Source: Rhodanobacter humi | GTDB taxonomy: Bacteria; Pseudomonadota; Gammaproteobacteria; Xanthomonadales; Rhodanobacteraceae | Assembly (NCBI RefSeq): GCF_041107455.1 | Contig: NZ_JBGBPY010000001.1 | Coordinates: forward strand, 2,046,001-2,110,000 | Direction of reading: 5' to 3' | DNA: 64,000 nucleotides | Shown: in pieces, positions 12,468 to 22,444 of the stretch | How positions within the stretch are numbered: position 1 is the first letter of the stretch | How the letters are laid out: each line of letters starts with the position of its first letter | The notes under the pieces: generated by a model | The model's input: the letters and a program-made list of their open reading frames with translations, nothing else | Database searches by the model: none | What the model was told of the DNA's origin: nothing | Program-made: the position numbers and the translations under genes

Positions 12468-12725
12468 TCAGGCTTCGGAGGCACTTGGCGGCCAATCACG
12501 CGGAAGCAATCCTGACGAATTGCGTGGCGGAGGCTTAATCTCTCTCTCCTGTAGGTACCTGAGTATTTTTTCATCGTGATCGGGCGCCCAGCCATCCCAA
12601 TTTCCCTTGTAGCAACTGCGGCAAACCATGATGTCGTAGCCGTGAACCCGCTGACCATGATAAGCATGTGGCCCAAACTGGAACTTACTCTCGCAGCAGA
12701 AGCATTGGATCATATATAGATTCAT
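12468..12725 (-). CDS. small Cys-rich hypothetical protein
   Basis: An 85-residue protein with a CFCC pair near the N-terminus and a CRSC pair about 25 residues later, spacing that suggests one zinc ribbon or knuckle, with His residues between (FGPHAYHGQRVHG). The C-terminal third is polar. The start is supported by GAGGA 7 bases upstream of the ATG. It precedes the J-domain gene by 76 bp on the same strand and shares its lower GC content, so the two probably arrived together. Function unknown; homology searches for a zinc-binding phage or mobile-element protein would be the first test. Confidence 0.55.
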   Translation of the reverse strand: MNLYMIQCFCCESKFQFGPHAYHGQRVHGYDIMVCRSCYKGNWDGWAPDHDEKILRYLQEREIKPPPRNSSGLLPRDWPPSASEA

Positions 12726-12833
12726 CGGAGTTCCTCTATGAGACCTGACGCATAGTAGGTCTCGGACCTGAGCGCTTTTCCTATGCTCGAAAAAGGTGCT
12801 AGAGGCAAATCCTAACGGATGAACCCTGTAACC

Positions 12834-13511
12834 TCACTCATTCTCTCCCTCATCCGGCAACGGCTGCATCGCCCCCGGCTCCACGGCCAGCTGGCTGGCG
12901 GCCAGCGCAACTTGCGTCCGGTTGTTGACGCCGAGCTTGCGCATGATCGCGGTCATGTGCGCCTTCACGGTGGCTTCGGAGACGCCGAGTTCCCAGGCGA
13001 TCTGCTTGTTGAGCAGGCCTTCGGCGATCATGGTGAGCACGCGGAACTGCTGCGGGGTGAGCGCGGCGATGCGGGCGGCGATGTCGGCTTCGGCGGGCTT
13101 GAGTTCGGCGCGGCCGCCGACCAGTTGCGGCGGCAGCCACACGTCGCCGTCGAGCACGGCGCGGATCGCGTGGACGATGTCGTCGCCGGCGGTGGACTTG
13201 GGGATGTAGGCGGCGGCGCCGTGGGCCAGCGCGCGGCGCGCGACCTGGGCTTCCTCGTGGCCGGAGACCACGATGATCGGCAGGCCGGGGTATTGGCCGC
13301 GGATGTGCACCAGCGCGGAGTAGCCGCGCGCGCCAGGCATGTGCAGGTCGAGCAGCAGCAGGTCGGCGTCCGGGTACTGCTCGATCAGCGCGTACAGGCC
13401 GTGCACGCTCTCGGCGCTGCGCACCTGCGCCTGCGGCAGCGCGGCGAGCACCGCGCGCTGCAGGGCGTCGCGGAACAGCGGGTGGTCGTCGGCGATCAGG
13501 ATGTCGGGCAT
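12834..13511 (-). CDS. crbR: LuxR-family response regulator (CrbR type)
   Basis: DNA-binding response regulator of 225 residues: N-terminal receiver (about 1-120) with DD at 8-9, phospho-acceptor Asp55 in LLLLDLHMPGARG and Lys in YIPKSTAG, then a C-terminal LuxR helix-turn-helix (about 148-210, ALTPQQFRVLTMIAEGLLNK and VSEATVKAHMTAIMRKLGVN). Lying between the symporter-kinase gene and acs, it matches CrbR, which activates acs in Vibrio and Pseudomonas. The pairing is inferred from position and family. A REP doublet fills the 93 bp to acs, which is transcribed toward crbR, so a partial read-through operon is possible. Confidence 0.85.
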   Translation of the reverse strand: MPDILIADDHPLFRDALQRAVLAALPQAQVRSAESVHGLYALIEQYPDADLLLLDLHMPGARGYSALVHIRGQYPGLPIIVVSGHEEAQVARRALAHGAAAYIPKSTAGDDIVHAIRAVLDGDVWLPPQLVGGRAELKPAEADIAARIAALTPQQFRVLTMIAEGLLNKQIAWELGVSEATVKAHMTAIMRKLGVNNRTQVALAASQLAVEPGAMQPLPDEGENE

Positions 13512-13532
13512 GGGGGGGCTTCAATCAACCCG

Positions 13533-13602
13533 GTAGGAGCGGCTTCAGCCGCGATGGCTCTTTCTTGATGAGCAAGAGCATCGCGGCTGAAGCCGCTCCT
13601 AC
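13533..13602. repeat. REP-like inverted doublet, copy 2
   Basis: The same 20-mer as at 6.3 kb (13533-13552) and its exact reverse complement (13583-13602), with a 30-bp spacer, lying between acs and the LuxR regulator. As a hairpin in the acs message it could dampen read-through or stabilise the upstream transcript. Confidence 0.9.
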
Positions 13603-13604
13603 GC

Positions 13605-15545
<1,941 letters not shown>

Positions 15546-15746
15546 GCGGGACTCCTGCTGGCGAGAGTGGGGGCGGGCGCGGGGCCTGCTGCGAAGGGCA
15601 TGCAGAGGCTTTCGAGTGTAGCGGCGTCGCCGGGGCGTCGAGGAGCCCAGCCCATCGACTTTGGTCGAGGTACGACCATCGGCGAATAGTCATGCGTGCG
15701 GGGGCATGAGCATGCTCGCCCCACGATCACCTTGGGGAAGCCCCGC

Positions 15747-17174
15747 ATGAGCCCGACACTCCTCCGTCGTTGCCGCGCGCCGCTGGCGCTGGGCATCGCC
15801 TGCGCACTGGCGCTGCCGTGGGCGGCACAGGCGCAGACCACTCCGTCAACCGCGACCACCGGCAACGTCAGCGCCCGCGAGCAGCAGCTGGAGCAGCGCG
15901 TGGACCAGCTGGAGCAGCAGCTGGCGCAGCTGAAGGCGATGATCCAGGCGCAGAAGCAGCCGCAGAAGCAGCCGCCGGCACAACCCGCCCCCGCCGCACC
16001 GGCGCAGAACGTCGCCGCCGCACCGTCCGCTGAAGCCAAGCCGGTGTTCACCACCGCGCCGGGCGTGTCGGTGGCCTTGCACGGTTTCGTCAGCGCCAGC
16101 GCCTTCAGCCAGAACAAGAGCTTCACCTTCGGCAACGGCACGAACGCGGAATTCCCGGTGCCGGGCTCGCGAGGCTCGCTCTCCGGCATGGACGTGCGCA
16201 ACTCGCGCTTCTGGCTTGACTTCAGCGGCGCGAAGTTCGCCGGCGACTGGGTCGGCGGCGGCCGCATCGAGATGGACTTCTACGGCGGTTTCAACGGCAC
16301 CGGGCCGTACAGCCAGCAGCAGCCCACGCCGCGCCTGCGCCAAGCCTACATGGACCTCACCAACCCGGTCACCGGCACCACGGTGCGCGTGGGCCAGCAG
16401 TGGGAGTTGATGTTCCCGATCGACAACATCCCGGATTCGCTCTCGCACATCGCCTTCCCGCTGGGCTTCGGCACCGGCATGGTGGGCTGGCGCTTCCCTG
16501 GCGTGGTGGTGATGCAGGACCTCAACCACGGCAGCGACGGCGCCAAGTGGCGGCTCGACCTGGGCGCGTTCGAAGGCCAGTGGAACGGCCCCGGCGACAA
16601 CGTGAACTACCTCACCGCGGGCAACGCGGGCTTCCGCCCGCAGCTGGAGGCGCGCCTGCGCGTGGCCGACAAGACCTGGGTGGCCTACGCCGCCGCCCAC
16701 TACAGCGAAGTGAACCTCAAGGGCGTGGGCAACACCGTGGCCGCGCCGATCAAGGACAAGGTCAAGAGCGTGGGCTACGAGGTGGCTGGCGCCTGGATGC
16801 CGGGACCGTGGGTGTTCAAGGGCCTGGCCTACACCGGCAAGGGGCTGGGCGAGATCTTCGGCGCGCTGTCGCAGTTCGGCGACATCTCCGAGAGCGGCGG
16901 CTACGTGCAGGCCGGCTACAAGTTCACCCCGAACTGGAGCGCGTATGCGTTCTACGGCATCGCCAAGCCGGACCGCGCCGACGTGCTGCGCTGGATCGGC
17001 GCCGCCGGCCGCCTGAAGAACCAGCAGTCGGCACTGAGCGTGCAGTACGCCACCGGCGCCTACGCACTGAGCGTGGAGTGGTTGCACGACAAGCTCGACT
17101 CGGCCAACGGCGCGACGGCGACCCGCACCACCACGGGCAACCAGGTCAGCCTCAACGGGATGTACAAGTTCTAG
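15747..17174 (+). CDS. outer-membrane porin with N-terminal coiled coil (DcaP-like)
   Basis: Predicted trimeric beta-barrel porin of 475 residues. The ATG at 15747 (GGGGAAG upstream) gives a signal peptide (LALGIACALALPWAAQAQ) followed by a coiled coil (about 40-70, REQQLEQRVDQLEQQLAQLK), a Pro/Ala/Gln-rich linker and a barrel with alternating strands ending in the C-terminal Phe (NGMYKF) used for BAM recognition. The coiled coil plus barrel resembles DcaP/OprO-type porins. It is divergent from acs and upstream of an MHS transporter, so uptake of a small organic acid is plausible but unproven. Confidence 0.8.
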   Translation: MSPTLLRRCRAPLALGIACALALPWAAQAQTTPSTATTGNVSAREQQLEQRVDQLEQQLAQLKAMIQAQKQPQKQPPAQPAPAAPAQNVAAAPSAEAKPVFTTAPGVSVALHGFVSASAFSQNKSFTFGNGTNAEFPVPGSRGSLSGMDVRNSRFWLDFSGAKFAGDWVGGGRIEMDFYGGFNGTGPYSQQQPTPRLRQAYMDLTNPVTGTTVRVGQQWELMFPIDNIPDSLSHIAFPLGFGTGMVGWRFPGVVVMQDLNHGSDGAKWRLDLGAFEGQWNGPGDNVNYLTAGNAGFRPQLEARLRVADKTWVAYAAAHYSEVNLKGVGNTVAAPIKDKVKSVGYEVAGAWMPGPWVFKGLAYTGKGLGEIFGALSQFGDISESGGYVQAGYKFTPNWSAYAFYGIAKPDRADVLRWIGAAGRLKNQQSALSVQYATGAYALSVEWLHDKLDSANGATATRTTTGNQVSLNGMYKF

Positions 17175-17340
17175 GCGTGATCGGTGGCGGTGCGAGTCGC
17201 CGCCAGTTCGACGCAGCTGCGTGAGCAGGTGCTGGCAGGGCCGGCGGCGCGTGTCGCCGGCATCGGCAAGACAGCAGCAAACGACCGATGCAGCCGATGC
17301 GGGGAAGGGGTTCCCTGCCCGGAGGCTGCGGTGTCCTTGT

Positions 17341-17359
17341 CCTCCCGCATGGCGGGAGG
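17341..17359. other. stem-loop upstream of the MHS transporter
   Basis: CCTCCCGC ATG GCGGGAGG, a perfect 8-bp stem with a 3-nt loop in the 273-bp gap between the porin and the transporter. No T-run follows; it could attenuate expression between the two genes. Confidence 0.35.
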
Positions 17360-17447
17360 GCGCCGCGCGATCCGCCAGTCGGCGGGCCGCATTGCACGAA
17401 GGCCTCCCCCACGGGATGCCGCCATCACCCTCGGGAGGGGAACGCAC

Positions 17448-19115
17448 ATGGCCAGCAACGCCATCGACGCCGTCGGCAAGCACGCCGCCGGACTGGATAC
17501 CAGCCACAAGCGGGTGATCCTGGCATCCAGCCTGGGCACCGTGTTCGAGTGGTACGACTTCTATCTGTACGGCTCGCTGGCCGTGATCATCGGCCACCAG
17601 TTCTTCTCGGGATTGAACGAGGCCAGCCAGCTGGTGTTCGCGCTGCTCGCGTTCGCCGCCGGCTTCGCGGTGCGTCCGTTCGGCGCGATCGTGTTCGGCA
17701 GGGTGGGCGACCTGGTGGGGCGCAAGTACACCTTCCTCATCACCATCGTCATCATGGGCTTGTCCACGTTCTTCGTGGGCCTGCTGCCAAGCTACGGTTC
17801 GATCGGCGTGGCCGCGCCGGTGATCCTGATCGCGCTGCGCATGCTGCAGGGCCTGGCGCTGGGCGGCGAGTACGGCGGCGCGGCCACCTACGTGGCCGAA
17901 CATGCACCGCCGGGCAAGCGTGGCCTGTACACCAGCTTCATCCAGATCACCGCCACCTTCGGCCTGTTCCTGTCGCTGCTGGTGATCCTGGGCTGCAAGT
18001 GGATGCTTGGCGGCAAGTTCGACGACTGGGGCTGGCGCGTGCCGTTCCTGCTGTCCTCGCTGCTGCTGGCGGTGTCGGTGTACATCCGCATGCAGCTGGC
18101 CGAGTCGCCGGTGTTCAAGCAGATGAAGGCCGAGGGCAAGACCTCGAAGGCGCCGCTCACCGAGTCGTTCGCGCGCTGGGGCAACCTCAAGCTGGTGATC
18201 CTGGCCCTGCTCGGCGCCACCGCCGGCCAGGCCGTGGTGTGGTACTGCGGCCAGTTCTACGCGATGTACTTCCTCGGCAGCACGCTGAAGATCGACGCCA
18301 CCACCACCCAGCTGCTGATCGCCGGCGCGCTCCTGATCGGCACCCCGTTCTTCGTGGTGTTCGGCTGGCTGTCGGACAAGATCGGGCGCAAGCCGGTGGT
18401 GCTGGCCGGTTGCCTGCTCGCCGCGCTGACCTACTTCCCGATCTTCAAGGCGATCACCCACTACGGCAATCCGGGCATCGAGGCGGCCCGCAACAGTGCG
18501 CCGGTCATCGTGCAGGCCGATCCGGCCCGCTGCCATCTGCAGATCAACCTCACCGGCACCTCGACCTTCACCAGCTCCTGCGACATCGCCAAGAGCACGC
18601 TGGCCAAGCGTGGCGTGCCGTATGACAACCAGGCGGCGCCGGCGGGTTTGGTGGCGAAAGTGATGGTGGGCAACGCGAGCATCGATGCGTTCGAGGGCGG
18701 CGCGCTGGCCAAGGCCGACTTCACCGCGCAGGACAAGGCGTTTGCGGCGCGCCTCGGCGCGGCGCTGGACCAGGCCGGCTACCCGGCCAAGGCCGACCCG
18801 GCGCGCAGCAATTACCCGATGCTGGTGTTCCTGCTGTTCTTGCTGGTGCTCTACGTGACCATGGTCTACGGCCCGATCGCGGCGTGGCTGGTGGAAATGT
18901 TCCCGACCAGGATCCGCTACACCTCGATGAGCCTGCCGTACCACATCGGCAACGGCTGGTTCGGCGGCTTCCTGCCCTCGGTGTCGTTCGGCATCGTGGC
19001 GCTCACCGGCAACATCTACGCAGGCCTGTGGTATCCGGTGGTGATTGCGTTGATGACGTTCGTGGTCGGCCTGCTGTTCGTGCGCGAGACGAAGGACGTG
19101 GACATCACCGCCTGA
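17448..19115 (+). CDS. MFS transporter, metabolite:H+ symporter (MHS) family
   Basis: Inner-membrane secondary transporter of 555 residues. The ATG at 17448 has GGAGGGG upstream. The start SSLGTVFEWYDFYLYGSLAV and the loop motif FGRVGDLVGRKYTFLITI are typical of the ProP/ShiA/KgtP group, with the second-half counterpart FGWLSDKIGRKPVVLAG. A periplasmic insertion of about 120 residues (around 340-455) with two Cys splits the late helices and makes it longer than the usual 430-residue members. The last helices resume at YPMLVFLLFLLVLYVTMVYG. Substrate unknown; proximity to acs and the porin suggests a monocarboxylate or dicarboxylate. Confidence 0.88.
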   Translation: MASNAIDAVGKHAAGLDTSHKRVILASSLGTVFEWYDFYLYGSLAVIIGHQFFSGLNEASQLVFALLAFAAGFAVRPFGAIVFGRVGDLVGRKYTFLITIVIMGLSTFFVGLLPSYGSIGVAAPVILIALRMLQGLALGGEYGGAATYVAEHAPPGKRGLYTSFIQITATFGLFLSLLVILGCKWMLGGKFDDWGWRVPFLLSSLLLAVSVYIRMQLAESPVFKQMKAEGKTSKAPLTESFARWGNLKLVILALLGATAGQAVVWYCGQFYAMYFLGSTLKIDATTTQLLIAGALLIGTPFFVVFGWLSDKIGRKPVVLAGCLLAALTYFPIFKAITHYGNPGIEAARNSAPVIVQADPARCHLQINLTGTSTFTSSCDIAKSTLAKRGVPYDNQAAPAGLVAKVMVGNASIDAFEGGALAKADFTAQDKAFAARLGAALDQAGYPAKADPARSNYPMLVFLLFLLVLYVTMVYGPIAAWLVEMFPTRIRYTSMSLPYHIGNGWFGGFLPSVSFGIVALTGNIYAGLWYPVVIALMTFVVGLLFVRETKDVDITA

Positions 19116-19123
19116 CAAGAACC

Positions 19124-19182
19124 GTAGGAGCGACTTCAGCCGCGATTCGTCACCCGGTTATCGCGGCTGAAGCCGCTCCTAC
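19124..19182. repeat. REP-like inverted doublet, copy 3
   Basis: GTAGGAGCGACTTCAGCCGC (one change from the other copies) paired with its complement ending at 19182, 8 bp after the transporter stop codon. The position suggests it serves as the 3' hairpin of that transcript. Confidence 0.88.
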
Positions 19183-19227
19183 GAACGTGTCGCGCCGGTT
19201 GAGATGCCCGCGCGCCACACTGCGCCG

Positions 19228-20319
19228 ATGAACGACTCTGTCTTTCCACCGCAGGCGATCAAGGGCCGCGGCGCCGCCTCCAACCCGGAGGGGCGCTTCG
19301 AGTCCATCCGTCACCACGCCGAGGACGACGGCTGGCAAAGCCTGCTGCTGGACGAGACCGCGCCGCGCCCGCGCACCGAGGTCACCGAGGAGCGCGCGCG
19401 CAGCGTCATCACCCGCAACGACTCGCCCGACATCGCCTTCGACCAGGCGATGAACCCGTATCGCGGGTGCGAGCATGGATGTGTTTATTGCTTTGCCCGG
19501 CCCAGCCACAGCTACCTCAACCTCTCGCCGGGGTTGGACTTCGAAACGAAGATCCGCGCCAAGACCAACCTCGCCGAAGTACTGCGCGCCGAACTGGCGA
19601 AACCCGGCTACAAGGTCAGCCCGATCAACATCGGCAGCAACACCGATCCTTACCAGCCCGTCGAGAAAAAATGGCGGCTCACCCGCGCCGCGCTGGAGGT
19701 GCTGGCCGAGTGCCATCATCCCTGCACCATCGTCACCAAGAACGCGCTGGTCGAACGCGACCTCGACCTGCTTGCCGCGATGGCGCGCGAACACCTGGTG
19801 CAGGTCTTCGTCTCGGTGAACTCGCTGGACAACCACCTCGCCGCGAAACTCGAACCACGCGCCAGCGCGCCGCATCGTCGCTTGAAGGCCATCGCCGCGC
19901 TGGCCGAAGCCGGCGTGCCGGTGGGTGTGCTGGTGGCGCCGATCATCCCCGCGCTCAACGACAAGGACATGGAGGCCGTGCTCGAGCGCGCACACGCCGC
20001 CGGCGCCCGTTGCGCCGGCTACACGGTGCTGCGCCTGCCGTGGGAGCTGAAGCAACTGTTCCGCGAATGGCTGGCCCTGCACGCGCCGCAGCGCGCCGAG
20101 CACGTGATGAGCCTGGTGCAGCAGATGAACGGCGGCCGCGACTACGACAGCGACTTCCGCACCCGCATGCGCGGCCAGGGCGTGTTCGCCGAACTGCTGC
20201 GCAAGCGCTTTGAAGTGGCTTGCCGCAAGCACGGCTTCGGCCGGGCTCGCGAACTTCGGCTCGACGGCACGCGCTTCGCGCCGCCGCGCAAGCCGTCGCC
20301 GCAAGGAGAATTGTTCTGA
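19228..20319 (+). CDS. PA0069-family radical SAM protein (SPL-like)
   Basis: Radical S-adenosylmethionine enzyme of 363 residues, related to the spore-photoproduct-lyase-like group; reaction unknown. The [4Fe-4S] motif is CEHGCVYCFARPSH (C-x3-C-x2-C), following the family start KGRGAASNPEGRFESI and the region AMNPYRGCEHG. SAM-binding strands follow (INIGSNTDPYQPVEKKWRLT). The ATG at 19228 is preferred because family members begin just before the GRGA motif; an ATG at 19204 would add 8 residues. It ends 10 bp from a convergent HAD gene. Confidence 0.88.
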   Translation: MNDSVFPPQAIKGRGAASNPEGRFESIRHHAEDDGWQSLLLDETAPRPRTEVTEERARSVITRNDSPDIAFDQAMNPYRGCEHGCVYCFARPSHSYLNLSPGLDFETKIRAKTNLAEVLRAELAKPGYKVSPINIGSNTDPYQPVEKKWRLTRAALEVLAECHHPCTIVTKNALVERDLDLLAAMAREHLVQVFVSVNSLDNHLAAKLEPRASAPHRRLKAIAALAEAGVPVGVLVAPIIPALNDKDMEAVLERAHAAGARCAGYTVLRLPWELKQLFREWLALHAPQRAEHVMSLVQQMNGGRDYDSDFRTRMRGQGVFAELLRKRFEVACRKHGFGRARELRLDGTRFAPPRKPSPQGELF

Positions 20320-20329
20320 TGCTTGCTGG

Positions 20330-20923
20330 TCAGGCGATCTCGACACCGCGGTAGTAGCGCTTGTGTGCCAGCGCCAGCATGGCTTCGTCCTCGTGCGTGT
20401 CGCCGTAGGCGTAGCACGTACCGTAGGCGGCGAGGTCGTGGCTTTCGCGCACGCGGCGGGCCTTTTCCTCCCCCACACATTGCGCACCATGGTAGCGGCC
20501 GGTGAGGCGTTCGCCGCGTGTTTCCATGCGCGAGCAGATCAACTCCAGGCCGTGTTGCCGGCACCACGGTGCGAGGTAGAAGTCGAGGCCGCCGGAGACC
20601 AGCACGACCTTGTCGCCTCGCGACTGGTGCCAGGCGAGGCGTTGCATGGCATCGGGACGCAGCAGGCCAGGCAGGACTTCGGCGGCGAAGCGTTCGCCGG
20701 CCGCGTGGACATGCGTGGCTCGTACGCCACGGAAGCCGAAGGCGGCGACGTGGTGACGAATGCGATTGCCGGAGACGAGGCCCAGCTTGTAGCCGGCCAG
20801 CATCGGCGCGAACAACGGCACGCCCAGCGCGCGACGCCGCGGCGTCACCGCGTGACGCATGAAGTCGCCGAAGGTTTCACGCGTGGTGAGGGTTCCGTCG
20901 AAGTCGAACAGGGCGAGGTTCAT
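20330..20923 (-). CDS. HAD-IB family phosphatase
   Basis: Haloacid-dehalogenase phosphatase of 197 residues with motif I FDFDGTLTTRETFGDF (nucleophile and acid-base Asp pair), motif II KVVLVSGGLDFYL (Ser), motif III lysine in GEEKARRVRES and motif IV YGDTHEDEAMLA. The long cap and the overall pattern match subfamily IB (PSP/SerB-like small phosphatases, often acting on phosphoserine or lysophospholipids). Its ATG overlaps the stop of the upstream HipA-like kinase by ATGA, so they are translationally coupled; a phosphatase opposing a kinase is an attractive but untested idea. Confidence 0.85.
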   Translation of the reverse strand: MNLALFDFDGTLTTRETFGDFMRHAVTPRRRALGVPLFAPMLAGYKLGLVSGNRIRHHVAAFGFRGVRATHVHAAGERFAAEVLPGLLRPDAMQRLAWHQSRGDKVVLVSGGLDFYLAPWCRQHGLELICSRMETRGERLTGRYHGAQCVGEEKARRVRESHDLAAYGTCYAYGDTHEDEAMLALAHKRYYRGVEIA

Positions 20924-22305
20924 GCGGCGTCCGTGTCGAAGCGCCGGCGCAGGCGGCCGAGCACGGTGTGGTTGGCGTCGGCGATGCGGCGGAACTCGTC
21001 GCCGATGTCGGGGTGTTGCGCCGCGCGTTGCCAATAGAGCTCGGCCCAGGCCGCGGCCTGCCGCCAAGTGGGCAGCGCGGCGGGCGTGGGCGGCGGTGGC
21101 TCGAACGCGCGTGCCACCACCGCGCCGTTGGCGGCGGGGCGGTAGAGCATGGGCAGCATGTCGTAGCTGGGTGCGAGTGGCAGCGGCAGCGCATCGCCGA
21201 GGAAGAAGCCGAGGTTGCCGAAGTGCATGTCGGTGTTGCCGATCAGACGGCCGAACCACCAGCGCAGGCGCACCTGTTCCAGTGCCGCATCGCTGATCCA
21301 GCCGGCTTGCCGCATGCGCTGCGCGGCGCCGGCCCAGTCGTCGCGCTCGCCGTCGTGGGCGTCGCTCCAGGCGGCGAGGGTGACGAAGCCGCGCCGGCCG
21401 TGCGTGCCGATGCGGTCGAAGCGGCTGGCCTCCAGGCACAGTCGGCCTTGCGACCACAGCAGTTCGGTGCGTGCGCTGGCATGGCCGTGTTCGGCCAGCA
21501 ACTCGCCGGCCAGGTGTTCGCAGACCAGCAAGTCCGCCCAGCGGCGGGCGCCGGCATGGCTACTCACCGGCTCGCTGAACTTCACGATGACGTGGCGCAG
21601 CGCGCCGTCGGCATCTTCCACGCAGGCGGTGAACTTGGGCTGCTCGCCGGCAGCCGAGGAACCGGCCAGTTCGCCGGCCAGTGCGGCTTGCGCCAGTTCC
21701 GCATAGCGTTGCTCGCGTGTCGCGCCGGGGATCGCCACCGGGTCGGCGCGCAGCGCATGTTCCAGCGCCGTGTCGCCCAGCACGAAATCGCCGGGGCCGT
21801 CGTCGCCGTGCAACAGCAGGGCGGCGAGCACGGCATCCGCGTTCCAGCGCAGGATGTCGGCGGGCAGACCCAGTTCGCGCGCCCAGCGCTGGCCGAACTG
21901 GCGGCCGAGGAAGCCTTGCGGGCGCTGGTCGTCGAGGAACCAGGGCAGGCCGGGGAACAGGCCGTCGGCGAATTCGCCTTGCAGCCAGTCGGGTGGTGTC
22001 GTTGCGGCGACGAGGGAGCCGTCGCCGTGCAAGGCGGTCAGTTGGCCGAATGCTTGCGGTCGGCCCTGTTCGTCGATGCGGTACAGCGGCCAGTGCGTGC
22101 CCAATCCGCGCACGTCACGCACCGCGGCGTAGCGGCTGCGTCGCGCCTGGCCGATGCGCACCACCCGCGAACCGGCCGCTGCCAGCGTGCGCGAGATACT
22201 GGGTTGGCTGGCGCCCAGCGCCTCGCCCAGTTCACGCGCGCTGGCCACCCGGCGCAGGCGCAGGGTGGCCAGCAGGCGCTCGGTCAGGGCGGCTGGGTTG
22301 CTCAT
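20920..22305 (-). CDS. yjjJ: HipA-family kinase with N-terminal HTH (YjjJ type)
   Basis: Single-protein member of the HipA serine/threonine-kinase toxin family, 461 residues. Residues 1 to about 60 form a winged helix (SARELGEALGASQPSISRTL) in place of a separate HipB antitoxin. The kinase part shows GEQPKFTA (the G-x-Q-P-K loop), HVIVKFS, the catalytic segment GRLIGNTDMHFGNLGFF (D-x4-N) and PSYDMLPMLY. E. coli YjjJ has the same architecture. Three 12-bp repeats sit immediately upstream of the start, suggesting autoregulation by the HTH. Its stop overlaps the HAD phosphatase start. The phosphorylation target (a tRNA synthetase in HipA) is unknown for YjjJ. Confidence 0.88.
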   Translation of the reverse strand: MSNPAALTERLLATLRLRRVASARELGEALGASQPSISRTLAAAGSRVVRIGQARRSRYAAVRDVRGLGTHWPLYRIDEQGRPQAFGQLTALHGDGSLVAATTPPDWLQGEFADGLFPGLPWFLDDQRPQGFLGRQFGQRWARELGLPADILRWNADAVLAALLLHGDDGPGDFVLGDTALEHALRADPVAIPGATREQRYAELAQAALAGELAGSSAAGEQPKFTACVEDADGALRHVIVKFSEPVSSHAGARRWADLLVCEHLAGELLAEHGHASARTELLWSQGRLCLEASRFDRIGTHGRRGFVTLAAWSDAHDGERDDWAGAAQRMRQAGWISDAALEQVRLRWWFGRLIGNTDMHFGNLGFFLGDALPLPLAPSYDMLPMLYRPAANGAVVARAFEPPPPTPAALPTWRQAAAWAELYWQRAAQHPDIGDEFRRIADANHTVLGRLRRRFDTDAA

Positions 22306-22308
22306 ATA

Positions 22309-22397
22309 TGAATAGATACTTGAATAGATACTTCAAGTCAAATGGCCTGACAGTCAATGACTTGCATGCGAAGCATCATTCAGAATGAATAGATTCT
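22309..22397 (-). promoter_or_regulatory. three 12-bp repeats at the yjjJ-like gene start
   Basis: TGAATAGATACT occurs in tandem at 22309-22320 and 22321-22332, and with one change (TGAATAGATTCT) at 22386-22397. The first copy ends 3 bp from the start codon of the HipA-like gene, in an AT-rich patch that lacks a Shine-Dalgarno sequence. The likeliest reading is an operator for the gene's own HTH domain. Confidence 0.65.
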
Positions 22398-22403
22398 CTG
22401 AGT

Positions 22404-22438
22404 CATGACCGGCCCCCGCACAGGGAGGGCCGGTCATG
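22404..22438. terminator. hairpin downstream of the S9 peptidase
   Basis: Perfect 12-bp stem (CATGACCGGCCC / GGGCCGGTCATG) with an 11-nt loop, 7 bp beyond the S9 peptidase stop. No T-run on either strand, so termination may be Rho-dependent or the hairpin may protect the 3' end. Confidence 0.55.
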
Positions 22439-22444
22439 TTGCCG

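Noticed and set aside
15846-19118. 1090-codon minus-strand frame across the porin and transporter
   Set aside because: Spans two genes and the gap between them, no recognisable motif; shadow of GC-rich codons.
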